From Hymenobacter baengnokdamensis (GTDB lineage: Bacteria > Bacteroidota > Bacteroidia > Cytophagales > Hymenobacteraceae), in the NCBI RefSeq assembly GCF_008728635.1, contig NZ_CP044285.1:3596001-3660000 (forward strand): 64,000 bases of DNA. The letters are read 5' to 3'. The translations under genes and the position numbers were made by a program. Position 1 is the stretch's first letter; each line of letters starts with the position of its first letter. Under the pieces are notes generated by a model. That model did no database searches and had not been told where the DNA came from. It saw only the letters and a list, made by a program, of their open reading frames with translations. Shown here in pieces: positions 49,711-58,693 of the stretch.

Positions 49711-50295
49711 ATGAAACTTTTCCTTCGCTGCGTTGCCTTCGCGCCCTTACTGGCACTGGCAGCAAGCTGCTGCGCCAACAATCCCCTTAACTGCAACGAC
49801 TTACAGGCTGATTCCCTGTATTTAATTCTGAATAGTAACCCTGCTGACAGCCATAGCTTTTCGGCAGCCGAGCTTGATACCGTGTACCTGCGGCGCTACA
49901 GCCCTACTGACTCAACCACCCTTTCTGACCCGGTAACTATTGTGCGGGCCCAGCAGCAACAAACCAACAGTTCACTCCTCGCTACTCTCAAAAGCGCCAA
50001 TCTAGACCCGAGCACTACATTGGTTATCAGCAATAATGAGCCCTTCCCACCCAGTATTACGGGCGGTAAGCTCAATGCCTATAACTACCTGCTAACGGTG
50101 CACGACAACGCGCAGGGAGCGCCAACATACCAGTTTAAAATTAATAGTATTCAGCTAAAAGGCGACTATGTAGCCGATGCCTGCAGCACCTGCTATAAAA
50201 ATACGTACAAGCGATTTCGCGTGAATGGCGGCCCCTACCAGGATGTGACCGAAAGCGGTGGCTTGCCGGTAGCAGTTACGCTTAGCAAGCCTTAG
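49711..50295 (+). CDS. Hypothetical lipoprotein, cysteine-containing
   Basis: The 194-residue protein starts MKLFLRCVAFAPLLALAASC; the lipobox LAASC and the following CANNPLNC give several early cysteines. The body is a beta-rich domain (LNAYNYLLTVHDNAQGAP, YQFKINSIQLKGDYVADACS) with a CSTCYKN pair near the end. No family recognised. The open frame begins at 49663 but ATG 49711 gives the signal peptide. Its codon use is slightly more AT-rich than its neighbours. Confidence 0.65.
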   Translation: MKLFLRCVAFAPLLALAASCCANNPLNCNDLQADSLYLILNSNPADSHSFSAAELDTVYLRRYSPTDSTTLSDPVTIVRAQQQQTNSSLLATLKSANLDPSTTLVISNNEPFPPSITGGKLNAYNYLLTVHDNAQGAPTYQFKINSIQLKGDYVADACSTCYKNTYKRFRVNGGPYQDVTESGGLPVAVTLSKP

Positions 50296-50397
50296 CTTGT
50301 AGCAGTGAGTACGACTGCTGGCTGCCTGATATATATATATATATATTATAACATTCACATTAGTATATTATTCCTATCGCCCGCTCACCTTCTGCTT

Positions 50398-52794
50398 ATG
50401 CCTGCCACTATTGCTCCTGTTGTTTCTCTGGCTGCCGCCGAAGCCTTAGCCTCGCCGGCGGGTAGCGCGGAGCATAGTACGGCGGCCGAAGGGCAGGCGC
50501 GGTTCCCCTTTGCTTCGCGCCTGAGCCTGGAGCCACTCATTGCTTACTGGCAGGAGCGCGCCCAAGCCGCCAACCCCGGCATTGCGCGGCTGGCTCAGGG
50601 CGTGCTCGCGCAGGTAGCCGATACGGCCGGCTGCCGGGGCAACCTCGTCGGCGTTCAGGCCCTCGATGAGTGCCCCGATGTGGTTGATACGCTGATGACG
50701 GCCGTGTTTCCGCCGGCCACCACGGCCACGGCTATCAGCGGGGCCATCGCGCCGTTTCAGCGGCAGAGCTTTTACCATACGGCGCGCTTTGCGGAGGTGC
50801 TGCTGGGCAAGGACCGCACCATCAAGCAGCCCCTAAATGTAGACCTGGCGACGCTCGAAGCGCAGCTGACGCGCATGGCCTACCTGCTTATTCTGGTGCG
50901 CGAGTATGGCGCTGAGGCGCCCGAAACGGGCTCTTTTATTTTTACGGTGCCCGATTATCAGATTGGTCTTTACCGGCACTACGGCCTTAGCCTCGACTCG
51001 ACCTTTGTGCAGGTGCGCCTGGTGGGCCAAAAACCGGTGCTGACGCCCGCACAGGTGCAGCTGCTGCTCCACAACCGCCACCGGCTCGACCTGTGGCACG
51101 AGCTACTGCCGTCCGAACACTTTGCGCTCGAAGGGTTTAATCTGCTGCAGCTGGTAGACGTGACAACTCAGGAAATTTTGTCGGAGCTGAAATACGACCT
51201 GCTGGAGCGTGACGTGCTACAGGCTCCCGACCGCCTGGAACAGATTCAGGAAAAGCTGCGGGTGCTTTTTGCGCGGCCGGCGCTGCAGGTAGGCATTGCG
51301 GCCTACGACGAGCGCAAAAAGGCCTTTGTAGATTTTGGCCGCAAAATCAACCACAGCTTTCTGATTAAGCAGCTCCAGGGCCAGCAGCTGGAAGGCGAGT
51401 TTCGCCTGCTCTACGAGCGCCTGCTGATTGAGCGCCGCCCGCTGGTGCTCGAAAACGTGGCCACCGCGCCCAACCTGCCCGAAGGCCTGCGCCAGCAGAT
51501 ACTGGGCATGGGAATTCACTCGGCTATTCTGGCGCTGCTGCCCTACGGGCCCGACACGGTGGGCCTGCTGGAGCTGGGCTCGCCCAATCCTGATACGCTG
51601 GACGAGTTTGACTTAGAGCTGGTTAACCAGTTTGTACCGCTGTTTGCGGTGGCCGTGAAGCGCAATGCCGAAGACCTGGAAACCCGCATTCAGGCAGTTA
51701 TCAAGGAAAAATTTACCGCTATTCATCCCACTATGGAGTGGCGCTTCAACGATGCGGCCCGCCGCCTGCTGGCCCGGCAGGACGACGGCGACCGCACCGC
51801 CGAGATGGAGCCCATCGTGTTTGAGGATGTGTACCCGCTGCATGGCTCCTGCGACATCCGGGGCAGCAGCATGGCCCGCAACGAGGCCGTGCAGGGCGAC
51901 CTTATCGAACACCTTACCCTGGCTAATAGGGTGCTCAAAAAGGCTTCCGATTTTCAGCAGCTGCCCATCCTCGACGAGCTCAAGTTCTACGTTACCAAAA
52001 ACCTGCGCCGCCTGCGCCAGGGCATCATCAGCGGCGATGAGGTGAGTATCTACGACTCGCTGCGCACGGAGGTAGAGCCGCTTTTTGAGTACCTGGCCCA
52101 GAACACGCCCGAGCTGCGCGCTACCATTGCCGCCTACTGGCAGCAGATTGACCCGCGCCTGGGTATCCTGTATCACCGCCGCCGCGAGTTTGAGGAAAGC
52201 GTTACGCGCCTCAACGATACTATCAGCGCTTACCTCGACGAGGAAGAAGTGAAGGCGCAGCAGATGTTTCCGCACTATTTCCAGCGCATGAAAACCGATG
52301 GCGTAGAGCACAATATCTACGTGGGCGGCAGCCTGGTGCAGGACAAGCCCTTCGACCTGGTTTTCCTCAAAAACCTGCGGCTTTGGCAGCTGCTGGTAAT
52401 GGTGGAGATAACCCGCCGCACCAACGCGCTCAAAGCCGAGCTGCCCATGCCGCTCGACACAACCCAGCTTATTCTCATCCACTCGCAGCCGCTGAGTATC
52501 CGCTTCCGGCAAGACGAGCGGCAGTTTGACGTAGACGGCGCGTATAATATTCGCTATGAGATAATTAAGAAGCGAATTGACAAGGCTGTGGTGCTGGCTA
52601 CCGGCGAGCGCCTTACTCAGCCCGGCAAGCTGGCTCTGGTGTACACGCAGCCCCGCGATGCCGCCGAATACATAGAGTATATTGATTATCTACAAGACCG
52701 TAAGCTCCTGGAGCCCGGCATGGAAGAGCTGGAGCTCGACGAGCTTCAGGGGGTGAAAGGCCTGCTGGCCCTGCGCGTGACCGTGAAGCTGTAG
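50398..52794 (+). CDS. GAF-domain-containing large cytosolic protein
   Basis: The 798-residue protein has a GAF domain at about residues 290-450 (EKLRVLFARPALQVGIAAYD, RLLIERRPLVLENVATAP, HSAILALLPYGPDTVGLLEL, FVPLFAVAVKRN). The N-terminal 280 residues are helical and the C-terminal third is alpha/beta (FDLVFLKNLRLWQLLVMVEI, LILIHSQPLSIRFRQDERQF). Proteins of this layout occur widely in Cytophagales and are of unknown function; no output domain is recognised. The start at 50398 follows a run of alternating TA at 50328-50347. The gene marks the left border of the AT-rich Rhs island. Confidence 0.75.
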   Translation: MPATIAPVVSLAAAEALASPAGSAEHSTAAEGQARFPFASRLSLEPLIAYWQERAQAANPGIARLAQGVLAQVADTAGCRGNLVGVQALDECPDVVDTLMTAVFPPATTATAISGAIAPFQRQSFYHTARFAEVLLGKDRTIKQPLNVDLATLEAQLTRMAYLLILVREYGAEAPETGSFIFTVPDYQIGLYRHYGLSLDSTFVQVRLVGQKPVLTPAQVQLLLHNRHRLDLWHELLPSEHFALEGFNLLQLVDVTTQEILSELKYDLLERDVLQAPDRLEQIQEKLRVLFARPALQVGIAAYDERKKAFVDFGRKINHSFLIKQLQGQQLEGEFRLLYERLLIERRPLVLENVATAPNLPEGLRQQILGMGIHSAILALLPYGPDTVGLLELGSPNPDTLDEFDLELVNQFVPLFAVAVKRNAEDLETRIQAVIKEKFTAIHPTMEWRFNDAARRLLARQDDGDRTAEMEPIVFEDVYPLHGSCDIRGSSMARNEAVQGDLIEHLTLANRVLKKASDFQQLPILDELKFYVTKNLRRLRQGIISGDEVSIYDSLRTEVEPLFEYLAQNTPELRATIAAYWQQIDPRLGILYHRRREFEESVTRLNDTISAYLDEEEVKAQQMFPHYFQRMKTDGVEHNIYVGGSLVQDKPFDLVFLKNLRLWQLLVMVEITRRTNALKAELPMPLDTTQLILIHSQPLSIRFRQDERQFDVDGAYNIRYEIIKKRIDKAVVLATGERLTQPGKLALVYTQPRDAAEYIEYIDYLQDRKLLEPGMEELELDELQGVKGLLALRVTVKL

Positions 52795-52830
52795 CGAAAA
52801 GCAAAGCTATGAACAATTCGATTACCTTTA

Positions 52831-53307
52831 TTATCTATACTCCACTCGCCAATTTAACCTATCCAAGTCTTTGACCTTGTAAGCAAACTTCCTGGTGTAA
52901 AGCTGTTTCGTGGCGAGGCTGTCAAATGACACGCTTTTTAGAAGTTTCTTGTCAAAAAGAAAAATGGTCAATGTACTGTCTTCACATTCATTGTTAATGT
53001 AGTCTTCCCACCCGCCTAAAGATGGTGGTATGTGGGCCGAACTATCTCCTGGTGAAGACCATTGCATTCTATCCCATAAGGTGTCACCGCTTATACTTTT
53101 GATAACAACAGGAGAGGTAAACCGATTTTTATTTGAAAGATTGATAAATACTATTTCTGGCGTTTTGTTCACTATATTCAATCTCGTGTCAAAAGTATCT
53201 ATTACACACGTAATCAAAAAAAACGGAAGCACAAGTAGCAAGGCATACAAAATTATTTTTGCCCTTGTAATACCTTTAAAATTATTTGCCAGCATAGCTA
53301 ACGTCAA
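52831..53307 (-). CDS. Hypothetical AT-rich membrane-anchored protein, possible orphan immunity gene
   Basis: The 158-residue protein has an N-terminal hydrophobic anchor (IILYALLLVLPFFLITCVID) with a cysteine that could also be a lipobox, then a soluble beta-rich domain (NKTPEIVFINLSNKNRFTSP, IKSISGDTLWDRMQWSSPGD). It is far more AT-rich than the chromosome. The location, composition and exported topology fit an immunity protein of the Rhs array, but I recognise no immunity family. An ATG at 53295 is an alternative start. Confidence 0.55.
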   Translation of the reverse strand: MTLAMLANNFKGITRAKIILYALLLVLPFFLITCVIDTFDTRLNIVNKTPEIVFINLSNKNRFTSPVVIKSISGDTLWDRMQWSSPGDSSAHIPPSLGGWEDYINNECEDSTLTIFLFDKKLLKSVSFDSLATKQLYTRKFAYKVKDLDRLNWRVEYR

Positions 53308-53400
53308 AGTAAATTTCTGTCTATTTGTCTAAATGCTGTTAGGTGTAGAAGGCAGGTTATTCTTAAAGATTAGAATATATTATTAAACCCATTGCACAAA

Positions 53401-53415
53401 ATTGCCTGACACGAG
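53401..53415. repeat. Solo end of the array repeat (attgcctgacacgag)
   Basis: The 15-bp sequence is identical to 54007-54021 and resembles the left end of the 195-bp repeats (atgctggcacgag, about 11 of 12 with one gap). It lies in the spacer 53308-53517 between two AT-rich ORFs. Confidence 0.5.
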
Positions 53416-53517
53416 ATACAGGCCCGTGCCTAATTGAGGCAGGTTTATGACCACGCCGGACTGGATGCTATCGGGGACAATAGGCTGGCCAAAACAAAAA
53501 TAATTAAACTGAAATAA

Positions 53518-53928
53518 TTAATAATTATATATTTTTTCTTTGCCTTTTTTATATTCTATTACTTTCTTTAAAATTAATTCACCCTGCGAATCTGTTATGA
53601 ATGTTTTATTAAGTGAATCAACAGAGGGATTATAATTGCGCAAATTATATTGTTTAAATATCAAGGAATTTCCATTTATAAAGTACGAGCCTCTTATAAC
53701 AATTATGTTGTTAAGTTTCCCTGTTTTATAGGCACTTATAGAATTTCCTGTTGTTGTATAAACTATAAAATATTTTACGAACAGATTTTCATCGTGTAAA
53801 AAAGAGGACTCCTCAACTAATTTGTAATTAAACAGCCCTACTTTAATTCTATGGACTGGGCTACTTTGTAAGCCATGCATTATAAAAAAGTAAGAACTAA
53901 GTATCGAAGCCATGATAGTTTTGTACAT
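53518..53928 (-). CDS. Hypothetical AT-rich protein, possible orphan immunity gene
   Basis: The 136-residue protein begins MYKTIMASILSSYFFIMHGL, a possible signal peptide, followed by a beta-rich domain (HRIKVGLFNYKLVEESSFLH, NIIVIRGSYFINGNSLIFKQ) and a lysine-rich tail. Composition is very AT-rich. It is flanked on both sides by the attgcctgacacgag repeat. No family is recognised; a role as a stranded immunity protein of the Rhs array is inferred from context only. Confidence 0.5.
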   Translation of the reverse strand: MYKTIMASILSSYFFIMHGLQSSPVHRIKVGLFNYKLVEESSFLHDENLFVKYFIVYTTTGNSISAYKTGKLNNIIVIRGSYFINGNSLIFKQYNLRNYNPSVDSLNKTFITDSQGELILKKVIEYKKGKEKIYNY

Positions 53929-54006
53929 TGATGCGAATTACTTTTCCTCCTAATTATCCCAGAAACTTAGTTAGAATTAATTATTGCCCGGCAGAGGACA
54001 AGTACT

Positions 54007-54021
54007 ATTGCCTGACACGAG
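54007..54021. repeat. Solo end of the array repeat, second copy
   Basis: attgcctgacacgag, identical to 53401-53415. Downstream it continues to ttcgcgccgg, recalling the tcgcgcca end of the 195-bp repeats, so it may be a collapsed copy. Confidence 0.5.
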
Positions 54022-54041
54022 CTACCAGTTCGCGCCGGTTT

Positions 54042-54071
54042 AGGGGCTTATGACCGCAGTCATAAGCCCCT
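54042..54071. terminator. Perfect hairpin terminator after the sorting-domain protein
   Basis: aggggcttatgac (54042-54054) and its exact complement (54059-54071) form a 13-bp stem with a 4-base loop, followed by TTT. It ends the minus-strand gene at 54154. Confidence 0.75.
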
Positions 54072-54153
54072 TTACGTCACACTAGCCCTAGAAACCTAAC
54101 GGCTACCAGGGCTGCAGGGCCCGTTTGGCGGGCTCCTTAGTTCCAGCCCGGCA

Positions 54154-55626
54154 TCACTGCACAACGATGCGCTGGCTGAATACGCCCTCGGCTGCCGTCA
54201 GGCGCAGCACGTACACGCCGCGCGGCAGGTCGGCCACGGACAGCGCCACCTGAGGCGCCGACAGCTCGCGGTGGCGTACCTCGCGGCCCAGTGCATCGAG
54301 CAACACGGCGGTAAGCGGGCCGCCCGGCGTGGCCAGGCGCGTTATCATTAGCTGGTCGGTGGCGGGGTTGGGGTACACCTCGATACCGGCCAGCTGCTGC
54401 GGGCGCGTAGCCAGCACACTCTGATTGAGATAGATGCGCACCGTGTTGTCGCCCGCGCAGGCTACTACCACGTCGGGGCGCTGGTCGCCGTTCATGTCCC
54501 GTACCTGCATTGTGGTGGGGTTATCGCCCGTGGCCAGCTGCATCGGCTTGCCGTAGCGCGTGACGTCTAGGGCCCCGGTATGCTGAAAAACCTGCAGCTT
54601 ATTATCGGCCGTGAGCACCAGCATCTCCGGTTGATTATCCCCGTTGAGGTCGGTGAGCAGCACCTGGCGGGCGGGAGCCGAGAGGGCATAGGGCACTTGA
54701 GCACCAAATTGCTGATTCTGTAGATTCAGAAAGACCATAATGCTGGCGCTGCCTTCCTGGGCCACGGCCAAATCGGGTAGGTAGTCGCGGTTCAAATCGC
54801 CCGTAGCAACCTGAATCGGCCGCGAGAGGCCGCTCGTCAGCTGGCAGCTTGTGGCAAAGTAGGAACTGGACCAGGACTGGTCCTTATCAACGCGATGAGC
54901 AAAGCGCACGGTGACTCCGTTGCCGGCCGGGTCGGTAAGAACCGCATCTTGCGTGCCGTCGCGGTCGAAATCGTCGAGCGCCACACTAGCGGGGGCAAAG
55001 CCCGGACTAAAGCTGTCGAGCTTGCGGGTATCCAGGGCAATGTTAGGGAGTAGGGTGCGGCGAAAGACCCCGCAATAGGGCAGGAAGGCCGGCGTATCGA
55101 AGGTATAAATAAACTCGGGCCAGTGGTCACCATTCAGGTCGGCCGTAAGCAGCTTCGGGCTCACCCCTTTATCGTTGCCGCCCAAATAATTATCATAAGG
55201 AGGGTTCTGTTTAGGGGCGGGCGCGAAAGTGCCACTGCCATCCCCTTTGTTGAGGAGCAGCGTGAAGGTATTACTCTCCGCGCTGACAGCTACTAAGTCG
55301 AGTGGAGGCGTTTGAAAGGAGTTGCTCAATGACACCGCTACCAGCCCCGTGGGACCCACCCCAATAGGGTACGTACTCACCGGAGTCGAGGTGAAGGTGC
55401 CCCCCAGGCCCTGCGTATAAATGCCCACCGTGCCTAACCCACGCTGGCACACGGCAATGTCGGCGCGGAAGTCCTGGGTGAAATCGCCCAGGGCCAGCAC
55501 ATTGGGATAGGCCCCGGCTGGCAAGGTAATAACGGCGCCCGGCTGCAGATTAACGGCGGGGGCGAACTGGGCCAGCACCACGTGGGTGGGGGCTAGCAGG
55601 GAGAGCAAGGGTAGGAGTTTTTTCAT
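54154..55626 (-). CDS. FG-GAP repeat protein with type IX secretion sorting domain
   Basis: The 490-residue protein has a signal peptide (KKLLPLLSLLAPTHVVLAQF), several FG-GAP/VCBS-like blades with calcium-binding-like loops (DLNGDHWPEFIYTFD, DDFDRDGTQDAVLTD, DLNRDYLPDLAVAQE, DLNGDNQPEMLVLTA, DMNGDQRPDVVVACA), and a C-terminal type A sorting domain (IEVYPNPATDQLMITRL, ending GVYVLRLTAAEGVFSQRIVV). It is therefore predicted to cross the outer membrane by the type IX system and form a surface beta-propeller. It adjoins the Rhs array but no link is shown. Confidence 0.9.
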   Translation of the reverse strand: MKKLLPLLSLLAPTHVVLAQFAPAVNLQPGAVITLPAGAYPNVLALGDFTQDFRADIAVCQRGLGTVGIYTQGLGGTFTSTPVSTYPIGVGPTGLVAVSLSNSFQTPPLDLVAVSAESNTFTLLLNKGDGSGTFAPAPKQNPPYDNYLGGNDKGVSPKLLTADLNGDHWPEFIYTFDTPAFLPYCGVFRRTLLPNIALDTRKLDSFSPGFAPASVALDDFDRDGTQDAVLTDPAGNGVTVRFAHRVDKDQSWSSSYFATSCQLTSGLSRPIQVATGDLNRDYLPDLAVAQEGSASIMVFLNLQNQQFGAQVPYALSAPARQVLLTDLNGDNQPEMLVLTADNKLQVFQHTGALDVTRYGKPMQLATGDNPTTMQVRDMNGDQRPDVVVACAGDNTVRIYLNQSVLATRPQQLAGIEVYPNPATDQLMITRLATPGGPLTAVLLDALGREVRHRELSAPQVALSVADLPRGVYVLRLTAAEGVFSQRIVVQ

Positions 55627-55767
55627 AGGACTAAGTAATGGGCCTAAGTACGGGTATAAGAATGATGACTACTAGCGGCGAAATATACGAATGGACAAGC
55701 GGAAGAATGGGACTGACTCTTCTATGGGTGCGTACTTATGTTAGGATGGTAACAAATCAACATGCTC

Positions 55768-55812
55768 GGGCTGGCTGCCATCGTTGAGCAGCTACGCCTC
55801 TACGTAGCCTGG
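55768..55812 (-). pseudogene. Decayed third copy of the Rhs core junction
   Basis: These 45 bases match the Rhs core at about 60755-60800 and 58088-58133 at roughly 38 of 45 positions (for example catcgttgagcagctacgcc against catcgttaagtagctgcacc). Nothing of the following core or tip remains. It shows that at least one more toxin-tip cassette once lay here. Confidence 0.65.
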
Positions 55813-55834
55813 GGCAGTTCACGAGCCTAACGAG

Positions 55835-56009
55835 CTAGGATTTCAGACACATAGCCGTAGATTGACCTCCGTAGTTATCTCCACTGGTAGTATGAGCAGC
55901 GTTATACTGCCATGCGCTATATAAAACCCCCGCTCCTGCCATCGCATATCCGCTATATAATGTGTCTTTATATAAGCTAATACCTTTATCTGCTATCATA
56001 GATGCAACC
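55835..56009 (-). pseudogene. C-terminal fragment of a toxin-like protein after repeat A
   Basis: The frame that leaves repeat A reads VASMIADKGISLYKDTLYSG, then AMAGAGVLYSAWQYNAAH and a TAG-free end at 55835. Residues upstream belong to the repeat. It looks like the small, glycine- and alanine-rich tail of a membrane-active protein whose body is gone. No immunity gene follows it. Confidence 0.5.
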
Positions 56010-56203
56010 CCCAATGCTGGCACGAGTTTAGGCGAAGCCGTACCTCGTGCCTTTTATAACGTGGAGGTTGTACCTCCACTGCTGCGCCAGCGGCAAGGCG
56101 GGACCGCGCTGCCAGGGTCGTTCCGGCAGCTCGTTCTATGGGGGCACAGCCTCCCCCGAAAAATCGGCACGAGTTACGCTACGCTAAACTCGCGCCAGTT
56201 GAG
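56010..56203. repeat. 195-bp multi-hairpin repeat, copy A
   Basis: The element is about 96% identical to copy B (58772-58966): six substitutions and one indel. It contains four short hairpins: ggcacgag...ctcgtgcc at 56019-56051, ggaggt-tgt-acctcc near 56073, ggggg...ccccc near 56140-56157, and ggcacgagtt...aactcgcgcc at 56166-56196. The outermost arms (tggcacgagtttag and its near complement ctaaactcgcgcca) are imperfect terminal inverted repeats. No reading frame of note and no target-site duplication is visible. Confidence 0.75.
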
Positions 56204-56224
56204 ATAGTATCTATTTAAATTTAG

Positions 56225-56989
56225 TTAAGAACTTTTATAATTATACTTATTAATATAAAACCCATCAGATATCATACACCAAACATTATTAATGTAGTAG
56301 TAACTATAAGTACCAAGGTGCACAACATAAAAATACCCTTTAATATATTGCTTTATTCTCTTCTGAATTTTGGGATCCCATATTGTGTAATACCCCGAAA
56401 TTTGTTCGTGGGAGTTATAAAAAATATTTAACCTCCTATCGAATTTTAAAGTTGTAATTCGATGATTATTGTAGTTTGCCTTAGGATTGTGTAGCGAGCT
56501 CCTTTTGTCGTGCAGATTTGCAACTATTTTATAGTTATTAATATCATTTCCTGTTAAGTAAAATACTACAATATAATTGCTTTTGACTTCAACTTTCATC
56601 GTAGATGTAACATGGTTATTGAAATCTAAAAAATTATCACTAAATAAAGAAGTTATATTTAATGATTGATTAATTTTATTATTACAACCTGACACTATTA
56701 ATGTTCTTGTCTCAGTAATTCCTGTGCCAGCGCGAACGCCATAAATAATATTTAAAAATTTGTCATTTATAACACTTACTTTTTTCACATCTTCGACATC
56801 ACGCACGTAAATAGTGTCTGTAGAATAAGCAATGTATAAGACATGTTTTTTAGCATTTTTTGCTAATTGAAACTGAATTTTATCACCCTTTAGTGATAGC
56901 AGGCTATACTTTTGACTTTTAGCAACGTTAATCATCGTCACTATTAGTAGTATAGCAATCATCGAAATTTGTTTTATTTTGGTGTCCAT
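56225..56989 (-). CDS. Exported candidate immunity protein of the SleB-like orphan tip
   Basis: The 254-residue protein has an N-terminal signal or anchor (QISMIAILLIVTMINVAKSQ) and an AT-rich, lysine- and asparagine-rich body (LFSDNFLDFNNHVTSTMKVE, NYIVVFYLTGNDINNYKIVA, GYFYVVHLGTYSYYYINNVW). Its start lies inside the 3' end of the orphan tip gene with a 16-bp overlap, the usual coupling of toxin and immunity genes. Export suits protection against a cell-wall hydrolase. No known immunity family is recognised. Confidence 0.65.
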   Translation of the reverse strand: MDTKIKQISMIAILLIVTMINVAKSQKYSLLSLKGDKIQFQLAKNAKKHVLYIAYSTDTIYVRDVEDVKKVSVINDKFLNIIYGVRAGTGITETRTLIVSGCNNKINQSLNITSLFSDNFLDFNNHVTSTMKVEVKSNYIVVFYLTGNDINNYKIVANLHDKRSSLHNPKANYNNHRITTLKFDRRLNIFYNSHEQISGYYTIWDPKIQKRIKQYIKGYFYVVHLGTYSYYYINNVWCMISDGFYINKYNYKSS

Positions 56990-58159
56990 ATTCCTCTCGG
57001 GTTTTTGAATGAATAAAAGTCTGTGCCATCTATTGTATTAAGAATTGCTTTACCCTTTCTATATAGTTCAAGTGCTGGGCCTCCACCGTTATATCCTGCA
57101 GCGTTCCAGTAGTAGGATGGATGTCCATCAGGCATACCAGTGAAATCCGTCCCCCAATTGTCATAGGCTTCTACTGCTCCTTGGTACATAAATTTAAAAT
57201 CAGGATCATTCTGAATCTCTGAGAGAGACATTCCTTTGGCCTTTTTGTATTGGCCATTAGTAAACCCTTGATATTGGCTTTTTGTCCCAATTCTGTTGAT
57301 CCAATTGGGGTTATTCAAATTAGTCCCAACAGCATTCATTCTATTTATTAATACACTTCCAATTCCCGCAGCATCTTTTCGTGTTGATGCTTCAGACATT
57401 ATAATATCAACAAACACTTTAAATCCTACCGGGTAGCCCACCTGATTGGCGTAGGCATTAAGATAAGGCGTATAGATACTTAATGTGTTTACTGGTGAAG
57501 CATATATTTTTATGGTTTCATAATAATAAGGGCTAACCCACTTCCCATTAACTTGGATATTAGCATAGGTGCCATTATTGGGGTCATATTCACGATAGCT
57601 TCCCAGGTAGCCGCCACTACCGTCCCCCGTCCTCACATCTGGGCCACCCAGCTGGTAGGCAGAATAGTCCAAGTCTGAACCTGACCAAGTTTCTTTTCCT
57701 GTTGCAATATCGCGCGGATTCATCAATCGCCCATCAACATAGATAGGCTCATCGCCAGCCGGGTCGTTGAAATTAACAGGGTCATTAGAACTGAAAGCAT
57801 AGGGACTACTATCGGCGTACGAATCGGCCAGCGGGTCCACGCCCTGGAAGCGCCCGGTGGTAGGGTCATAGTTGCGGTAGAACGTGCTGTAAACGCCGCC
57901 TTCACTACCCAGCAGGGCATCGTCTACAGTCGAGCCGCCATTGAACTGCTCCTTGCTGACCTGGGGCTGGGCCAGCGTATTGACGGCCACCCCACTCAGG
58001 GGCAAGCCAAAGGGGTAGTAGTGCTGCTCCTGGGTCACCAGCAGCCCCTGTTGGGGCTGGCGTATCGTCACGGAGTCAAAGTACACCGGCTGGCTCCCAT
58101 CGTTAAGTAGCTGCACCTCCACGTAGCCCGCCTTTTCGGCCACCCCCGACAGGTCGGGC
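56974..58159 (-). CDS. Orphan Rhs cassette: core junction plus SleB-like hydrolase tip
   Basis: The first about 105 codons (58159-57841) copy the end of the Rhs core in the big gene at 59659 with about three mismatches in 319 bp (PDLSGVAEKAGYVEVQ, HYYPFGLPLSGVAVN, NYDPTTGRFQGVDPLA). The remaining about 289 residues differ. They include VFVDIIMSEASTRKDAAGIG, SVLINRMNAVGTNL and YQGAVEAYDNWGTDFTGMPD, then PSYYWNAAGYNGGGP, a pattern like SleB-type cell-wall hydrolases, with the catalytic Glu expected in MSEAS. There is no start beyond an internal GTG at 58143 and no promoter is evident, so this cassette is probably silent until joined to a full Rhs gene by recombination. The tip is more AT-rich than the core. 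Confidence 0.75.
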
Positions 58160-58190
58160 GTGCCGAAAAGTCATATGATTTATACTTTAA

Positions 58191-58688
58191 TTATATAATA
58201 ATTGAATATTTAAGGGTATTTTTCAATTCCTCAAAATTATCGAACCCGTTGGATAGGAAATAAATGTTTGTTATAATACCATTAGAGAAAACACTGGCCT
58301 CCCATATATTACCAGCGCCTTTAAAAGAACTACTTTCTAGTCTATTAAACTCTATAATCTTAGAGGCATTTATAATTAACTCCTTCTTAAAAAACCAGCG
58401 TGTAGTGATAAATGTCCATGAATTTTTATCGACACTACAGGCACTAACGACTTTATTTATATAGTTGCCACTAATAAATAAAGGGAAATAATATAGATAG
58501 ACAAAAATACCAGAATAAAAGGCCGTTAGGTAAAGTGAAAAATAAGGTCGAAAGCCAATCATATGGTATAGCCAGTAAAATACAAGGATTAAGCCCAGTG
58601 GCCCTATGCGAAACATAAGTCTCTTGGGAGAGCGTTTTCGTGTTTCTATATATACCTTTTGAAAGTTATTGCAATGAAAATTTTCCAT
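58191..58688 (-). CDS. Two-helix membrane protein, candidate immunity gene
   Basis: The 165-residue protein has two adjacent hydrophobic helices (LGLILVFYWLYHMI, YLTAFYSGIFVYLYYFPLFI) and a soluble PH-like C-terminus (NSWTFITTRWFFKKELIINA, EASVFSNGIITNIYFLSNGF). It begins 5 bp after the stop of a truncated toxin tail, in the position of an immunity gene, and is very AT-rich. Membrane location would suit a toxin acting on the inner membrane. No immunity family is recognised. Confidence 0.6.
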   Translation of the reverse strand: MENFHCNNFQKVYIETRKRSPKRLMFRIGPLGLILVFYWLYHMIGFRPYFSLYLTAFYSGIFVYLYYFPLFISGNYINKVVSACSVDKNSWTFITTRWFFKKELIINASKIIEFNRLESSSFKGAGNIWEASVFSNGIITNIYFLSNGFDNFEELKNTLKYSIII

Positions 58689-58693
58689 GTTTT

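Noticed and set aside
50328..50347. Alternating TA run before the GAF gene
   Set aside because: A simple dinucleotide repeat; it could affect promoter spacing, but no promoter element can be tied to it.
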